Shown here piece after piece: positions 1 to 5,237 of a stretch of DNA of 7,064 nt. The notes below the pieces were generated by a model. The model saw nothing but the letters and a program-made list of their open reading frames with translations. It was not told the DNA's origin and ran no database searches. Made by a program: the position numbers and the translations under genes. Source of the stretch: Dialister sp. CAG:486 (GTDB taxonomy: Bacteria; Bacillota; Negativicutes; Veillonellales; Dialisteraceae); the NCBI GenBank assembly GCA_000434475.1, contig FR879626.1, forward strand, positions 1-7,064. The letters are read 5' to 3'. Numbering within the stretch: position 1 is the first letter of the stretch; each line of letters opens with the position of its first letter.

Positions 1-39
1 CTCCGCCCCTTCGGGGCACCTCCTTCCATAGGAAGGAGG
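1..39. repeat. Twin-hairpin intergenic repeat, copy 1
   Basis: Two perfect hairpins lie back to back. The first is GCCCC-TTC-GGGGC at 5-17. The second is CCTCCTTCC-ATA-GGAAGGAGG at 19-39. A second copy at 2268-2303 keeps the first hairpin exactly but has a different, still perfectly paired, second stem. No gene lies here, and the element may continue upstream of the window. Its function is unknown; it could act as a bidirectional RNA structure. Confidence 0.65.
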
Positions 40-72
40 GAGAGGCGTGTCCCCGCATCGCTTCCCCATACC

Positions 73-240
73 GTCATTTCGAGCGCAAGCGAGAAATCTT
101 TTTCGTTTGCGGTCAAGAAGAAATGAGAGAACATCGGAAAACGGGAAGCACCGTACTCCATACGCTCTTGGCTCACGGCGTTTCATTCGCGAAGGAAACA
201 GCGAGCGGTCAACGAAAAAGCGCCCTCGGCTGTGCCTATA
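73..240. repeat. Degenerate copy of the palindrome-bounded intergenic element
   Basis: The left end (73-101) is GTCATTTCGAGCGCAAGCGAG followed by AAATCTTT, nearly the same as the left ends at 2479 and 2735. A weak right end is visible around 218-240, where CCCTCGGCTGTGC resembles the CCCTCGGCTGCGC of the 2735-2891 copy. The interior is not clearly alignable with the other copies, so this is either an old degraded copy or only a solo left end. An open frame across 47-241 has no ribosome binding site and reads through the repeat, so I do not call a gene. Confidence 0.45.
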
Positions 241-276
241 AAGGGAGGCTTTTTCTGATAGCGATGCTCTTTTCTG

Positions 277-305
277 TTTCCAATTTTCAAGATCCGTAGT
301 ATAAT
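277..305 (+). promoter_or_regulatory. Sigma-70-type promoter of the dehydrogenase gene
   Basis: A perfect -10 TATAAT lies at 300-305. TTTCCA at 277-282 is 17 nt upstream and matches the -35 consensus at 4 of 6 positions. Transcription would start near 312, giving a leader of about 88 nt. It is the only good promoter between the repeat region and the gene at 400. Confidence 0.7.
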
Positions 306-332
306 ATGCATACGTCATCTCATAAGTACATG

Positions 333-362
333 ATAGAATGACATATAGGAACAATTCTATAT
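333..362 (+). promoter_or_regulatory. Inverted repeats in the dehydrogenase leader
   Basis: Two overlapping inverted repeats sit between the promoter and the start codon. ATAGAAT (333-339) pairs perfectly with ATTCTAT (354-360), and ATATAG (343-348) pairs perfectly with CTATAT (357-362). The two pairings share the right arm and exclude each other. They could be a regulator's operator or alternative RNA folds, but the DNA is AT-rich and chance is possible. No Rex-like TTGTGA/TCACAA site is visible. Confidence 0.3.
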
Positions 363-399
363 CAATGCCAGAAAATGAAGCAAAGGAGTGTAGAAGAAT

Positions 400-1353
400 A
401 TGGCAATCAAGACAAGAAAAGTGGGAATCATCGGTGCCGGCAATGTCGGCTCTCATCTGGGACTGCAGCTTGCGGTACAGGGGCTGGCGGATGAAGTCGT
501 TTTCTACGACGTGAACAATGACAAGGCGATGGGCGAATCCCTCGACCTGATGGATGCGGTCAGCTACCAGCCGCATCATTTCGAAGCGTATGCAGGTACG
601 ATCGATGATATGAAGGATGCGGACATCATGATCAATGCATCCGGCAAGCCTCGTCTGCCGGGACAGACCCGCCTTGATATGATGGATGGCGGCATCGCGA
701 CGACGAAGGAATTCCTGCCGCTCATCGAAAAGTCCGGCTTTGACGGGATCATCATCTCGATTTCCAATCCATGCGATATCATCGCAGAATATATCCAGTA
801 CAAGCTGGACTATCCGAAGAATAAGATCATCGGCTCCGGCACGGCGCTCGACTCCGCTCGTCTGCAGTACCAGCTGTCTGACCAGCTGAAGATCAACCGC
901 CGCTCGCTCACCGCGTACCTCTTGGGTGAACACGGGGACTCCAGCATGATCCCGTGGAGCCATGTCACGGTCGCCGGCAAGAAGCTGGATGAACTGCTCG
1001 CTGAAAAGCCGGAGCTTTACAAGATGGATCCGAAGGATGTCATCCTGGAAAAGGTACACCGTGAAGGCTATGTGGAAAATACGACCAAGGGCTGCACGGA
1101 ATTCGGTGTCACATCCGCAACAGCAGAACTGGTCCGCGCGATCTACCACAATGAACACAAGGTGCTGCCTGTCTCTGTATACCTCGATGGCCCGTACGGC
1201 ATCAAAGACAGCTTCGCTTCTGTACCGGTCAAGATCGGCAAGGATGGCGTAGAAGACATCATCGAGCTGCATCTGACGGATGAAGAAAATGCGGAACTCC
1301 AGGCTTCGATCAAAGTCCTGAAGGAACATTTCGCAAGAGCGCTGACGCTGTAA
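400..1353 (+). CDS. L-lactate/malate dehydrogenase family NAD-dependent 2-hydroxyacid dehydrogenase
   Basis: This 317-residue cytoplasmic enzyme interconverts a 2-oxoacid and an L-2-hydroxyacid using NADH, probably to regenerate NAD+ in fermentation. Its length is normal for the family. The nucleotide loop GAGNVG is at 12-17, and Asp37 at the end of the second strand indicates NAD rather than NADP. Other family residues are Asn123 in SNP, Asp151 and Arg154 in the helix pairing with the catalytic His178 (GEHGDS), and Arg91 in the mobile loop. The substrate-selecting position of the loop (GKPRLPGQTR) is Arg85, where lactate dehydrogenases carry Gln; Arg is the malate dehydrogenase state. The C-terminal half (LPVSVYLDGPYG) and Thr233 look lactate dehydrogenase-like, so the substrate is not settled. 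AAGGAG at 383-388 lies 11 nt before ATG, slightly far, but an in-frame stop at 391-393 rules out an upstream start. It is a single-gene unit with its own promoter and terminator. Confidence 0.93.
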   Translation: MAIKTRKVGIIGAGNVGSHLGLQLAVQGLADEVVFYDVNNDKAMGESLDLMDAVSYQPHHFEAYAGTIDDMKDADIMINASGKPRLPGQTRLDMMDGGIATTKEFLPLIEKSGFDGIIISISNPCDIIAEYIQYKLDYPKNKIIGSGTALDSARLQYQLSDQLKINRRSLTAYLLGEHGDSSMIPWSHVTVAGKKLDELLAEKPELYKMDPKDVILEKVHREGYVENTTKGCTEFGVTSATAELVRAIYHNEHKVLPVSVYLDGPYGIKDSFASVPVKIGKDGVEDIIELHLTDEENAELQASIKVLKEHFARALTL

Positions 1354-1360
1354 GAGCATG

Positions 1361-1394
1361 AAAAGGACGTGTGAGAGATCGCATGTCCTTTTTT
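1361..1394 (+). terminator. Intrinsic terminator after the dehydrogenase gene
   Basis: The 11-bp stem AAAAGGACGTG (1361-1371) pairs with CATGTCCTTTT (1382-1392) with one G-T wobble, around a 10-nt loop. A run of six T ends at 1394. It begins seven bases after the TAA stop of the dehydrogenase gene. Confidence 0.88.
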
Positions 1395-1538
1395 ATAGGA
1401 AGGTGAGCGGATGGTGCATAACGCATAAAGGAACAGAGACGCCGTTTCTAGGAAAGGGATTTTGCCGTATATCTGCACCATGCGCTGCACCCTAGAGCCT
1501 GCAGGAACCGTTTCTCTAAATTTTCTTTCCAAACGACC
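1395..1538. other. Intergenic spacer without a recognised gene
   Basis: No open frame here has a ribosome binding site. The only structure seen is an 8-bp inverted repeat, ATGGTGCA near 1410 with TGCACCAT near 1477, and a short direct repeat CCGTTTCT near 1442 and 1508. Neither is convincing as a functional element. Confidence 0.4.
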
Positions 1539-1567
1539 TTGCTATCATTCGTCCTTTATGATAAAAT
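1539..1567 (+). promoter_or_regulatory. Promoter of rpsT
   Basis: TTGCTA at 1539-1544 (4 of 6 to the -35 consensus) and TAAAAT at 1562-1567 (5 of 6 to the -10) are separated by exactly 17 nt. The predicted leader is about 30 nt. Its position just before a gene expected to be highly expressed supports it. Confidence 0.7.
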
Positions 1568-1604
1568 ACTTTGGTATGAATAATGCAGACGGGAGGTGAA
1601 ACCA

Positions 1605-1952
1605 TTGCCACAGATTAAATCCAATATGAAAAGCATGAGACAGGACGCTGCTAAGAAAGTTGCTAACGCTGCTGTTAAATCCCAGATTCACGGCGCTATC
1701 AAGAAGGCTGTCGCTGCTGCTAACTCTGAAAATAAAGACGAAGCTTTTCGTGCTGCTGTAAGCATCATTGACAGCGCTGCTAAAAAAGGCGTGATCCACA
1801 AGAATGCTGCTGCTCGTAAAAAATCCCGTCTGAACGCAAACGTAAATGCTGCTATCGCTGCTGAAAAAGCTGCAGAAGCTAAAGAAGCTGCTGCTGAAGC
1901 TAGAGAAGAAGCAAAAGAAGCTTACAAGGAAAAGATGGAAGAAAAGGCTTAA
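1605..1952 (+). CDS. rpsT: 30S ribosomal protein S20, TTG start, extended C-terminus
   Basis: S20 is a primary 16S rRNA-binding protein of the small subunit. The product begins MPQIKSNMKSMRQ and contains the family hallmark KGVIHKNAAARKKSRL at residues 61-76. The start is the TTG at 1605, six nt after the ribosome binding site GGGAGGTG (1591-1598). An in-frame GTG at 1596 lies inside that site, so starting there would be wrong. At 115 residues the protein is longer than the usual 85-90. The extra part, from about residue 85, is an Ala/Glu/Lys-rich helical tail (EKAAEAKEAAAEAREEAKEA) likely to form an extended charged helix. Alanine codons are overwhelmingly GCT, unlike the GCG/GCC of neighbouring genes, as expected for a highly expressed gene. 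It is transcribed alone between its own promoter and terminator. Confidence 0.96.
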   Translation: MPQIKSNMKSMRQDAAKKVANAAVKSQIHGAIKKAVAAANSENKDEAFRAAVSIIDSAAKKGVIHKNAAARKKSRLNANVNAAIAAEKAAEAKEAAAEAREEAKEAYKEKMEEKA

Positions 1953-1965
1953 TTTTCCGAGAGAG

Positions 1966-1998
1966 AAATCCCATGGTCTTAGGACTGTGGGATTTTTT
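1966..1998 (+). terminator. Strong intrinsic terminator of rpsT
   Basis: The 13-bp stem runs from 1966-1978 (AAATCCCATGGTC) to 1983-1995 (GACTGTGGGATTT). It closes on a TTAG tetraloop, has two wobble pairs, and runs into six T at 1993-1998. It starts 13 nt after the rpsT stop. Confidence 0.93.
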
Positions 1999-2009
1999 AT
2001 TTTTGGGTT

Positions 2010-2176
2010 CTAGGGAAACGCTGATTCAATCGCAGAATCAGACTTTACAAGAATTTTTATACATAGCTTCGTCATAACCTTCCTTAAATAGCTCGCTATT
2101 CGCGTCAGGTTATTCCTCGCTATGCATAAAGATTTAAGAGTAAAATCTGACAACGATTGAATCAGTGTTTCCCTAG
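2010..2176. mobile_element. MITE-like 167-bp palindromic element
   Basis: The terminal inverted repeats at 2010-2032 and 2154-2176 match at 22 of 23 positions, starting CTAGGGAAACGCTGATTC. The inversion continues inward: ATAACCT (2074-2080) with AGGTTAT (2107-2113), CATAGC (2062-2067) with GCTATG (2119-2124), and a central AATAGC-TC-GCTATT (2087-2100). The centre of symmetry is at about 2093, so nearly the whole element folds on itself. If the repeat proper begins at GGGAAAC, a TA dinucleotide flanks both ends, as in elements that target TA (IS630/Tc1-mariner type). The palindromic flank CTAG makes this ambiguous. There is no coding capacity. A similar end (AGCGTTTCCCTA) lies at 6861-6872. 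The parent transposase is not in the window. Confidence 0.75.
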
Positions 2177-2267
2177 GTGCTGTCGGCTCCATGGGCTGGT
2201 ACGTCGCTTGACTGCTGCCATAAGTCGCCTGCTTGAAACGCATTTTTTCATACCGCCAGTGCCCTAT
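2177..2267. other. Spacer without a recognised feature
   Basis: The region between the palindromic element and the next twin hairpin shows no start with a ribosome binding site and no clear hairpin. An open frame on the minus strand crosses it but reads into the palindrome, so it is not called a gene. Confidence 0.4.
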
Positions 2268-2303
2268 CCGCCCCTTCGGGGCACCTTCCCCTCGAGGGGA
2301 AGG
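2268..2303. repeat. Twin-hairpin intergenic repeat, copy 2
   Basis: GCCCC-TTC-GGGGC at 2270-2282 is identical to the hairpin at 5-17. It is followed by the perfect 20-bp palindrome CCTTCCCCTCGAGGGGAAGG at 2284-2303. The second stem differs in sequence from the copy at 19-39 yet stays completely paired. Confidence 0.65.
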
Positions 2304-2340
2304 CTATTTATATCAAGCGGCGAGGTTGCCACCTTTCTTA

Positions 2341-2402
2341 TTTCTCGTGTAAGCGCGGTTTTCATTTGAAGCCAAGGGACGGCACGCCCCAGAGGCTAAC
2401 CC
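2341..2402. repeat. GGCACGCC box repeat, copy I
   Basis: The sequence TTTCTCGTGTAAGCGCGG, then TTTTCATTTG, then GGGACGGCACGCCCCAGAGG and CTAACC, parallels 2978-3046 and the shorter copies at 5158-5206 and 6961-7010. It directly precedes the first unit of the tandem duplication. Confidence 0.6.
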
Positions 2403-2406
2403 ACAA

Positions 2407-2875
2407 GTTTGAAAGCAGGGATGAGTGGCCAGTGGCTAGGGATTAGGGGCGTAGGGTGACGAGTCACTCTCTCGTATCGTCATTTCGAGCGAAGCGAGAA
2501 ATCTTCTTTGCAGACCGATAAACGATGGGTGTGTGAAAGCAGAAATACGCAGCACTGAGGCGTTGTTTCCCGGCCAGTGCCTATGTGATACTGACCGCAG
2601 TGCAAGAAAGATCCCTCGGGAACGCTTCCGATGACGATACGGGAAAAGGGATATCCCCCAAGGTTTGAAAGCAGGGATGAGTGGCCAGTGGCTAGGGATT
2701 AGGGGCGTAGGGTGACGAGTCACTCTCTCGTATCGTCATTTCGAGCGAAGCGAGAAATCTTCTTTGCAGACCGATAAACGATGGGTGTGCGAAAGCAGAA
2801 ATACGCAGCACCAAGGCGTTGTTTCCCGGCCAGTGCCTATGTAATACTGACCGCAGTGCAAGAAAGATCCCTCGG
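2407..2875. repeat. Tandem duplication with a 256-bp period
   Basis: Positions 2407-2619 recur at 2663-2875 with no gaps and, by my reading, four mismatches in 213 positions. The first unit ends with 43 unique bases (2620-2662). The repeated block contains the minisatellite (AGTGGCCAGTGGCTAGGG), the GTGACGAGTCAC palindrome and most of the palindrome-bounded element. The very low divergence implies a recent duplication. Minus-strand open frames across the two units give near-identical peptides and have no start signals, so they are not genes. Confidence 0.85.
2479..2635 (+). repeat. Palindrome-bounded intergenic element, copy A
   Basis: This 157-bp element starts GTCATTTCGAGCGAAGCGAG and ends with a decayed inverted partner (AAGATCCCTCGGGAACGCTT then CCGATGAC). 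Each end is itself close to palindromic, and the two ends face each other. The damage to the right end, compared with copy B, suggests that selection or homogenisation no longer acts on this copy. Confidence 0.65.
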
Positions 2876-2891
2876 CTGCGCTCGGGATGAC
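2735..2891 (+). repeat. Palindrome-bounded intergenic element, copy B
   Basis: This 157-bp element has an intact left end (GTCATTTCGAGCGAAGCGAG) and an intact right end (GATCCCTCGGCTGCGCTCGG then GATGAC), arranged as inverted partners. The interior carries CAGCACCAAGGCGTTGTTTC, which aligns with the reverse complement of the element at 6648-6791. There is no coding capacity. The build is like a REP pair or a small non-autonomous element. Confidence 0.7.
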
Positions 2892-2918
2892 AACGCCGCG
2901 AAGCGCTATCAAAATTCT

Positions 2919-2949
2919 GCGGCGCTTCATTATTTATTTTTCGCGCCGC
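2919..2949. repeat. GCGGCGC/GCGCCGC hairpin module, copy 1
   Basis: GCGGCGC (2919-2925) pairs perfectly with GCGCCGC (2943-2949) across an AT-rich loop (TTCATTATTTATTTTTC). The same module follows at 5093-5119 and, interrupted, at 6819-6915. No T-run follows the right arm, so it does not look like an ordinary terminator. Confidence 0.6.
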
Positions 2950-2977
2950 ACCACCATTTCGCATTTCTCATTTCTAA

Positions 2978-3046
2978 TTTCTCATGCAAGCGAGGCTTTC
3001 ATTTGCTATCCAGAGGCGGCACGCCCTACGGTCTAAGCCTGAACCT
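2978..3046. repeat. GGCACGCC box repeat, copy II
   Basis: This copy aligns with 2341-2402: TTTCTCATGCAAGCGAGG, then CTTTCATTTG, then GGCGGCACGCCCTACGG, then CTAAGCCTGAACC. Its 3' end runs straight into the acpS promoter. Confidence 0.6.
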
Positions 3047-3074
3047 TGAACCCTGTTCCCCTCTTTAGTACAAT
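3046..3074 (+). promoter_or_regulatory. Promoter of the acpS operon, at the end of a repeat
   Basis: TTGAAC at 3046-3051 (4 of 6) and TACAAT at 3069-3074 (5 of 6) are separated by exactly 17 nt. Transcription would start near 3081, at the edge of the ribosome binding site AAAGGAGG (3081-3088). The leader would therefore be only about 16 nt. The -35 hexamer is part of the GAACCTTGAACCC tail of the box repeat. Confidence 0.6.
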
Positions 3075-3096
3075 AGAGCAAAAGGAGGTACGAGAT

Positions 3097-3492
3097 ATGT
3101 TTGTCGGTGTAGATCTGGTGAAGATCGCGCGGTGGGAGCGGATCCTTGAGAAATTTCCCCGCCGCACGGAGAAGATATTCACGGAAGAGGAGATCGCGCA
3201 TTGCGAGAAGAAAGGGAAAAAGCGTGCGGAGTCGTATGCAGCGCTCTGGGGCGCCAGAGAAGCGGCAGGAAAGGCACTCGGGATTGGCATCTTTGGTTCG
3301 GCGTGGCAGGATGCGTATGTGACCTGGGGCGAGTGGGGGCAGCCGGAGCTTCACCTCGCAGGGACGTTCGCCAAGCGGGCAGAAGAGCTTGGCATTACGG
3401 AGATGTCGATCTCTATTTCACATGAAGAGGAGATGGCGATCACGGTGGTCGTCATGGCAGGAGGTCATCATGAAGTACATCACGACGGCTGA
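3097..3492 (+). CDS. acpS: Holo-[acyl-carrier-protein] synthase
   Basis: AcpS transfers 4'-phosphopantetheine from coenzyme A to a serine of apo-acyl carrier protein, switching on fatty acid synthesis in the cytoplasm; it works as a trimer. The product is 131 residues, close to the usual 120-130. It opens with the family signature VGVDLVKIARWE (residues 3-14), in which Asp6 is the expected metal ligand. The second signature is LWGAREAAGKALG (50-62), with Glu55 as metal ligand and the conserved Lys59. The SISH motif is at 106-109. ATG at 3097 is eight nt after AAAGGAGG, and the open frame upstream of it is repeat sequence. The last residues (GGHHEVHHDG) are unusually His-rich because they are read from DNA shared with the next gene's ribosome binding site and start. 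The pairing with a YjeF-type gene downstream is a common bacterial arrangement. Confidence 0.95.
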   Translation: MFVGVDLVKIARWERILEKFPRRTEKIFTEEEIAHCEKKGKKRAESYAALWGAREAAGKALGIGIFGSAWQDAYVTWGEWGQPELHLAGTFAKRAEELGITEMSISISHEEEMAITVVVMAGGHHEVHHDG

Positions 3493-4999
3493 TGAGTCGC
3501 GCTCGCTCGACCGGGAAGCGATGAAGAGCTACGGATTTCCCGAAGCGGTGCTGATGGAGAATGCAGGAAGCAATGTGGTATCGCTCATTCAGCCGGAGAT
3601 CGATTGGAAGGGAAAGTCTGTGGTGGTGGTCTGCGGGACGGGCAACAATGGCGGAGACGGCTTCGTCATCGCAAGGTATTTGTGCGCGCTGACCGCAAGC
3701 GTCGCGGTGCTCTTGTGCGGCAATGAGGCGCATATGAGTGAAACGGCACGTCTGTATCGCCGGATCGTTGAAAAAATGTGGGTGCAGGTCATCCCTGTCA
3801 GTGAGGATACGGACTGGGAGACACCTTTGGAAAGCGCGGATGTCATCGTGGATGCGCTGATCGGTACGGGGCTTTCCCGAGAGGTCAGCGGCGTGAAGGC
3901 CGAGGTCATAGAGATGATGAATGCGTCGCATGCGTCGGTGGTCTCTGTCGATGTACCGAGCGGTCTGTCTTCGGATACGGGAGAGCCTATGGGGCTTGCC
4001 GTCATGGCAGATTACACGGTGGCGCTGGAGTCGTACAAGCGCTGTCATGTGCTTTCTCCGGGGCATGAGTACTGCGGCAAGGTGCTCTATAGCGCGATCG
4101 GCCTTCCTGCGGCTGTGGGCCGCTCTCTTCCCGTGAGCCTTATCGAAGAGAGAGAGGTGGGAAATCTGCTGCCTTTAAGGGATCGCATGTGTCATAAAGG
4201 AAAGAATGGATTCATCGGCATCATCGCCGGCTCAGCCGGCATGGAGGGGGCGGCGCTCCTCGCAGGGCAGGGCGCGCTCCATGCCGGAGCCGGCAAGGTG
4301 GCTGTCGTGACTGTGCCGAAGGCGGCGGCTGTGATAGCGGGCAAGGTGCCCGAGCTCATGGTTTCGTCCGTGGGGGATTCAGATTTCTTCACGTCTGCTA
4401 TGGCAGAGGAAGTCCTTCAAAAGGCAGAGGCCTATGATGTGCTCGCCATCGGCCCGGGGCTTGGCCGTGACGCAGAGACGCAGCGCTTCGTGAAGGAGAT
4501 CCTCACACGCTGGAGGAAGCCGATCATCGTCGATGCAGATGCGCTGTATGCGGTGAAGGAGATGGAGATCGATCTCGCCCGCTGCCCCGGCCAGCTGATC
4601 CTGACGCCGCATGTGGGGGAATTTGCTCATCTGACGGGAAGGACGGCGGCTGAGGCGGAAAGAGAGCGCATCGATGGCGCGATCGCTTTTGCTATGGAGC
4701 GGGGAGTGACGCTCGTCCTGAAGGGCATGCCGACCGTCATCGCCGCGAAAGATGGCTTCGCTTATGTGAATGTGACCGGAAATCCCGGCATGGCGACAGG
4801 CGGTATGGGCGATACCCTGACCGGGATCATTGCCGCTCTTGTCGGGCAGGAGATGGATCCGGAGCCGGCTGCGATCTGCGGTGTCTATCTTCACGGCCTT
4901 TCAGGCGATCTCCTCGAGAGAGAGACACCTGTCGGCTATACTGCGAGTGATGTGGCAAGGATGGTGCCGAGGGCGAGGGAAATGGTGACTGGGGACTAG
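3470..4999 (+). CDS. nnrD: Bifunctional NAD(P)H-hydrate epimerase / ADP-dependent NAD(P)H-hydrate dehydratase
   Basis: This cytoplasmic enzyme repairs hydrated NADH and NADPH. The N-terminal NnrE (YjeF_N) domain, about residues 1-215, epimerises R- and S-hydrates. It shows NAGSN (31-35), CGTGNNGGDG (55-64), the DALIGTGL strand with Asp128, and VDVPSGLSSDTG (160-171). The C-terminal NnrD (ribokinase-like carbohydrate kinase) domain, about 225-509, dehydrates the S-form with ADP or ATP. It shows KNGFIGIIAGSAGMEGA (245-261), GPGLGRD (328-334), VDADAL (354-359), TPHVGEF (379-385) and GNPGMATGGMGDTLTG (437-452), with Asp448 the expected catalytic residue. The total of 509 residues fits the fused form. 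ATG at 3470 follows AGGAGG (3459-3464) by five nt and overlaps acpS by 23 nt, so the two are probably translationally coupled. The last codons and the TAG stop lie inside the downstream minisatellite. The whole protein could also be named nnr or yjeF. Confidence 0.95.
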   Translation: MKYITTADESRSLDREAMKSYGFPEAVLMENAGSNVVSLIQPEIDWKGKSVVVVCGTGNNGGDGFVIARYLCALTASVAVLLCGNEAHMSETARLYRRIVEKMWVQVIPVSEDTDWETPLESADVIVDALIGTGLSREVSGVKAEVIEMMNASHASVVSVDVPSGLSSDTGEPMGLAVMADYTVALESYKRCHVLSPGHEYCGKVLYSAIGLPAAVGRSLPVSLIEEREVGNLLPLRDRMCHKGKNGFIGIIAGSAGMEGAALLAGQGALHAGAGKVAVVTVPKAAAVIAGKVPELMVSSVGDSDFFTSAMAEEVLQKAEAYDVLAIGPGLGRDAETQRFVKEILTRWRKPIIVDADALYAVKEMEIDLARCPGQLILTPHVGEFAHLTGRTAAEAERERIDGAIAFAMERGVTLVLKGMPTVIAAKDGFAYVNVTGNPGMATGGMGDTLTGIIAALVGQEMDPEPAAICGVYLHGLSGDLLERETPVGYTASDVARMVPRAREMVTGD

Positions 5000-5056
5000 T
5001 GGCTAGTAGCTAGTGACTGGTGACTGGTAGCTAGGGATTAGTAGCTAGGGATTAGG
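4983..5056. repeat. GGCTAGGGATTAG / GTGACTGG minisatellite
   Basis: Short imperfect units such as GTGACTGG, AGTAGCTAG and GTAGCTAGGGATTA are strung head to tail. They begin inside the 3' end of the hydrate-repair gene and include its TAG stop. Related units occur near 2421-2450, 2677-2706, 6452-6500 (inverted) and 6585-6633. They have no regular spacer, so this is not a CRISPR array. Confidence 0.7.
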
Positions 5057-5092
5057 CTTGCGATACGAGAAAACCGCAAGTTTCAAACCTTC

Positions 5093-5119
5093 GCGGCGCT
5101 TTTTATTTTTATGCGCCGC
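5093..5119. repeat. GCGGCGC/GCGCCGC hairpin module, copy 2
   Basis: GCGGCGC (5093-5099) pairs with GCGCCGC (5113-5119) around the T-rich loop TTTTTATTTTTAT. CACCACC follows, as it does after the first copy. The module lies between the minisatellite and the box repeat. Confidence 0.6.
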
Positions 5120-5157
5120 ACCACCCCTTTTTGAACCTATAGAACCCGATGAACCTC

Positions 5158-5206
5158 TTTTGCACGCAATCAAGGGACGGCACGCCCCACGGGCTAACCC
5201 CGAACT
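5158..5206. repeat. GGCACGCC box repeat, copy III
   Basis: TTTTGCACGCAATCAAGGGA, then CGGCACGCCCCACGGGCTAA, then CCCCGAAC closely matches 6961-7010. GAACC-type words (TTGAACC, AGAACCC, TGAACC) precede it at 5131-5155. It ends about 20 nt before the ribosome binding site of the next gene. I see no convincing promoter in this copy. Confidence 0.6.
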
Positions 5207-5237
5207 ATTTGCACCTATTTTACAAAAGGAGACTTAT

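Noticed and set aside
47..241. Open frame of 64 codons upstream of the dehydrogenase
   Set aside because: There is no ribosome binding site, the composition is Arg/Ser-rich as in repeat translations, and it reads through a palindromic repeat.
216..256. Intrinsic terminator of a gene left of the window
   Set aside because: AAAGCGCCCTC and GGGAGGCTTT pair only with a bulge and a mismatch across a long loop. It is better explained as the degraded end of a repeat.
2010..2243. Minus-strand open frame across the palindromic element
   Set aside because: It runs through a 167-bp hairpin element and lacks start signals.
2436..2964. Two minus-strand open frames with near-identical C-termini, resembling an apparent protein family
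   Set aside because: They are translations of the 256-bp tandem duplication and the palindrome-bounded element. Similar peptides annotated elsewhere would be repeat artefacts.
3389..3469. Start of the hydrate-repair gene further upstream
   Set aside because: That stretch overlaps the acpS coding region with no ribosome binding site, whereas the ATG at 3470 has AGGAGG at ideal distance and begins the typical N-terminus (MKYITTADE).
3452..4894. Long antisense open frames opposite the hydrate-repair gene
   Set aside because: They are shadows of a GC-rich gene on the other strand, rich in Arg and His, with no ribosome binding site; the sense protein has all family motifs.
4983..5056. CRISPR array
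   Set aside because: Units are short, imperfect and contiguous, with no spacers of regular length and no cas genes.
5058..5237. Longer N-terminus for the lipoprotein
   Set aside because: The upstream part is translated repeat sequence. The ATG at 5238 has a strong ribosome binding site and puts the signal peptide and lipobox at the correct N-terminal position.
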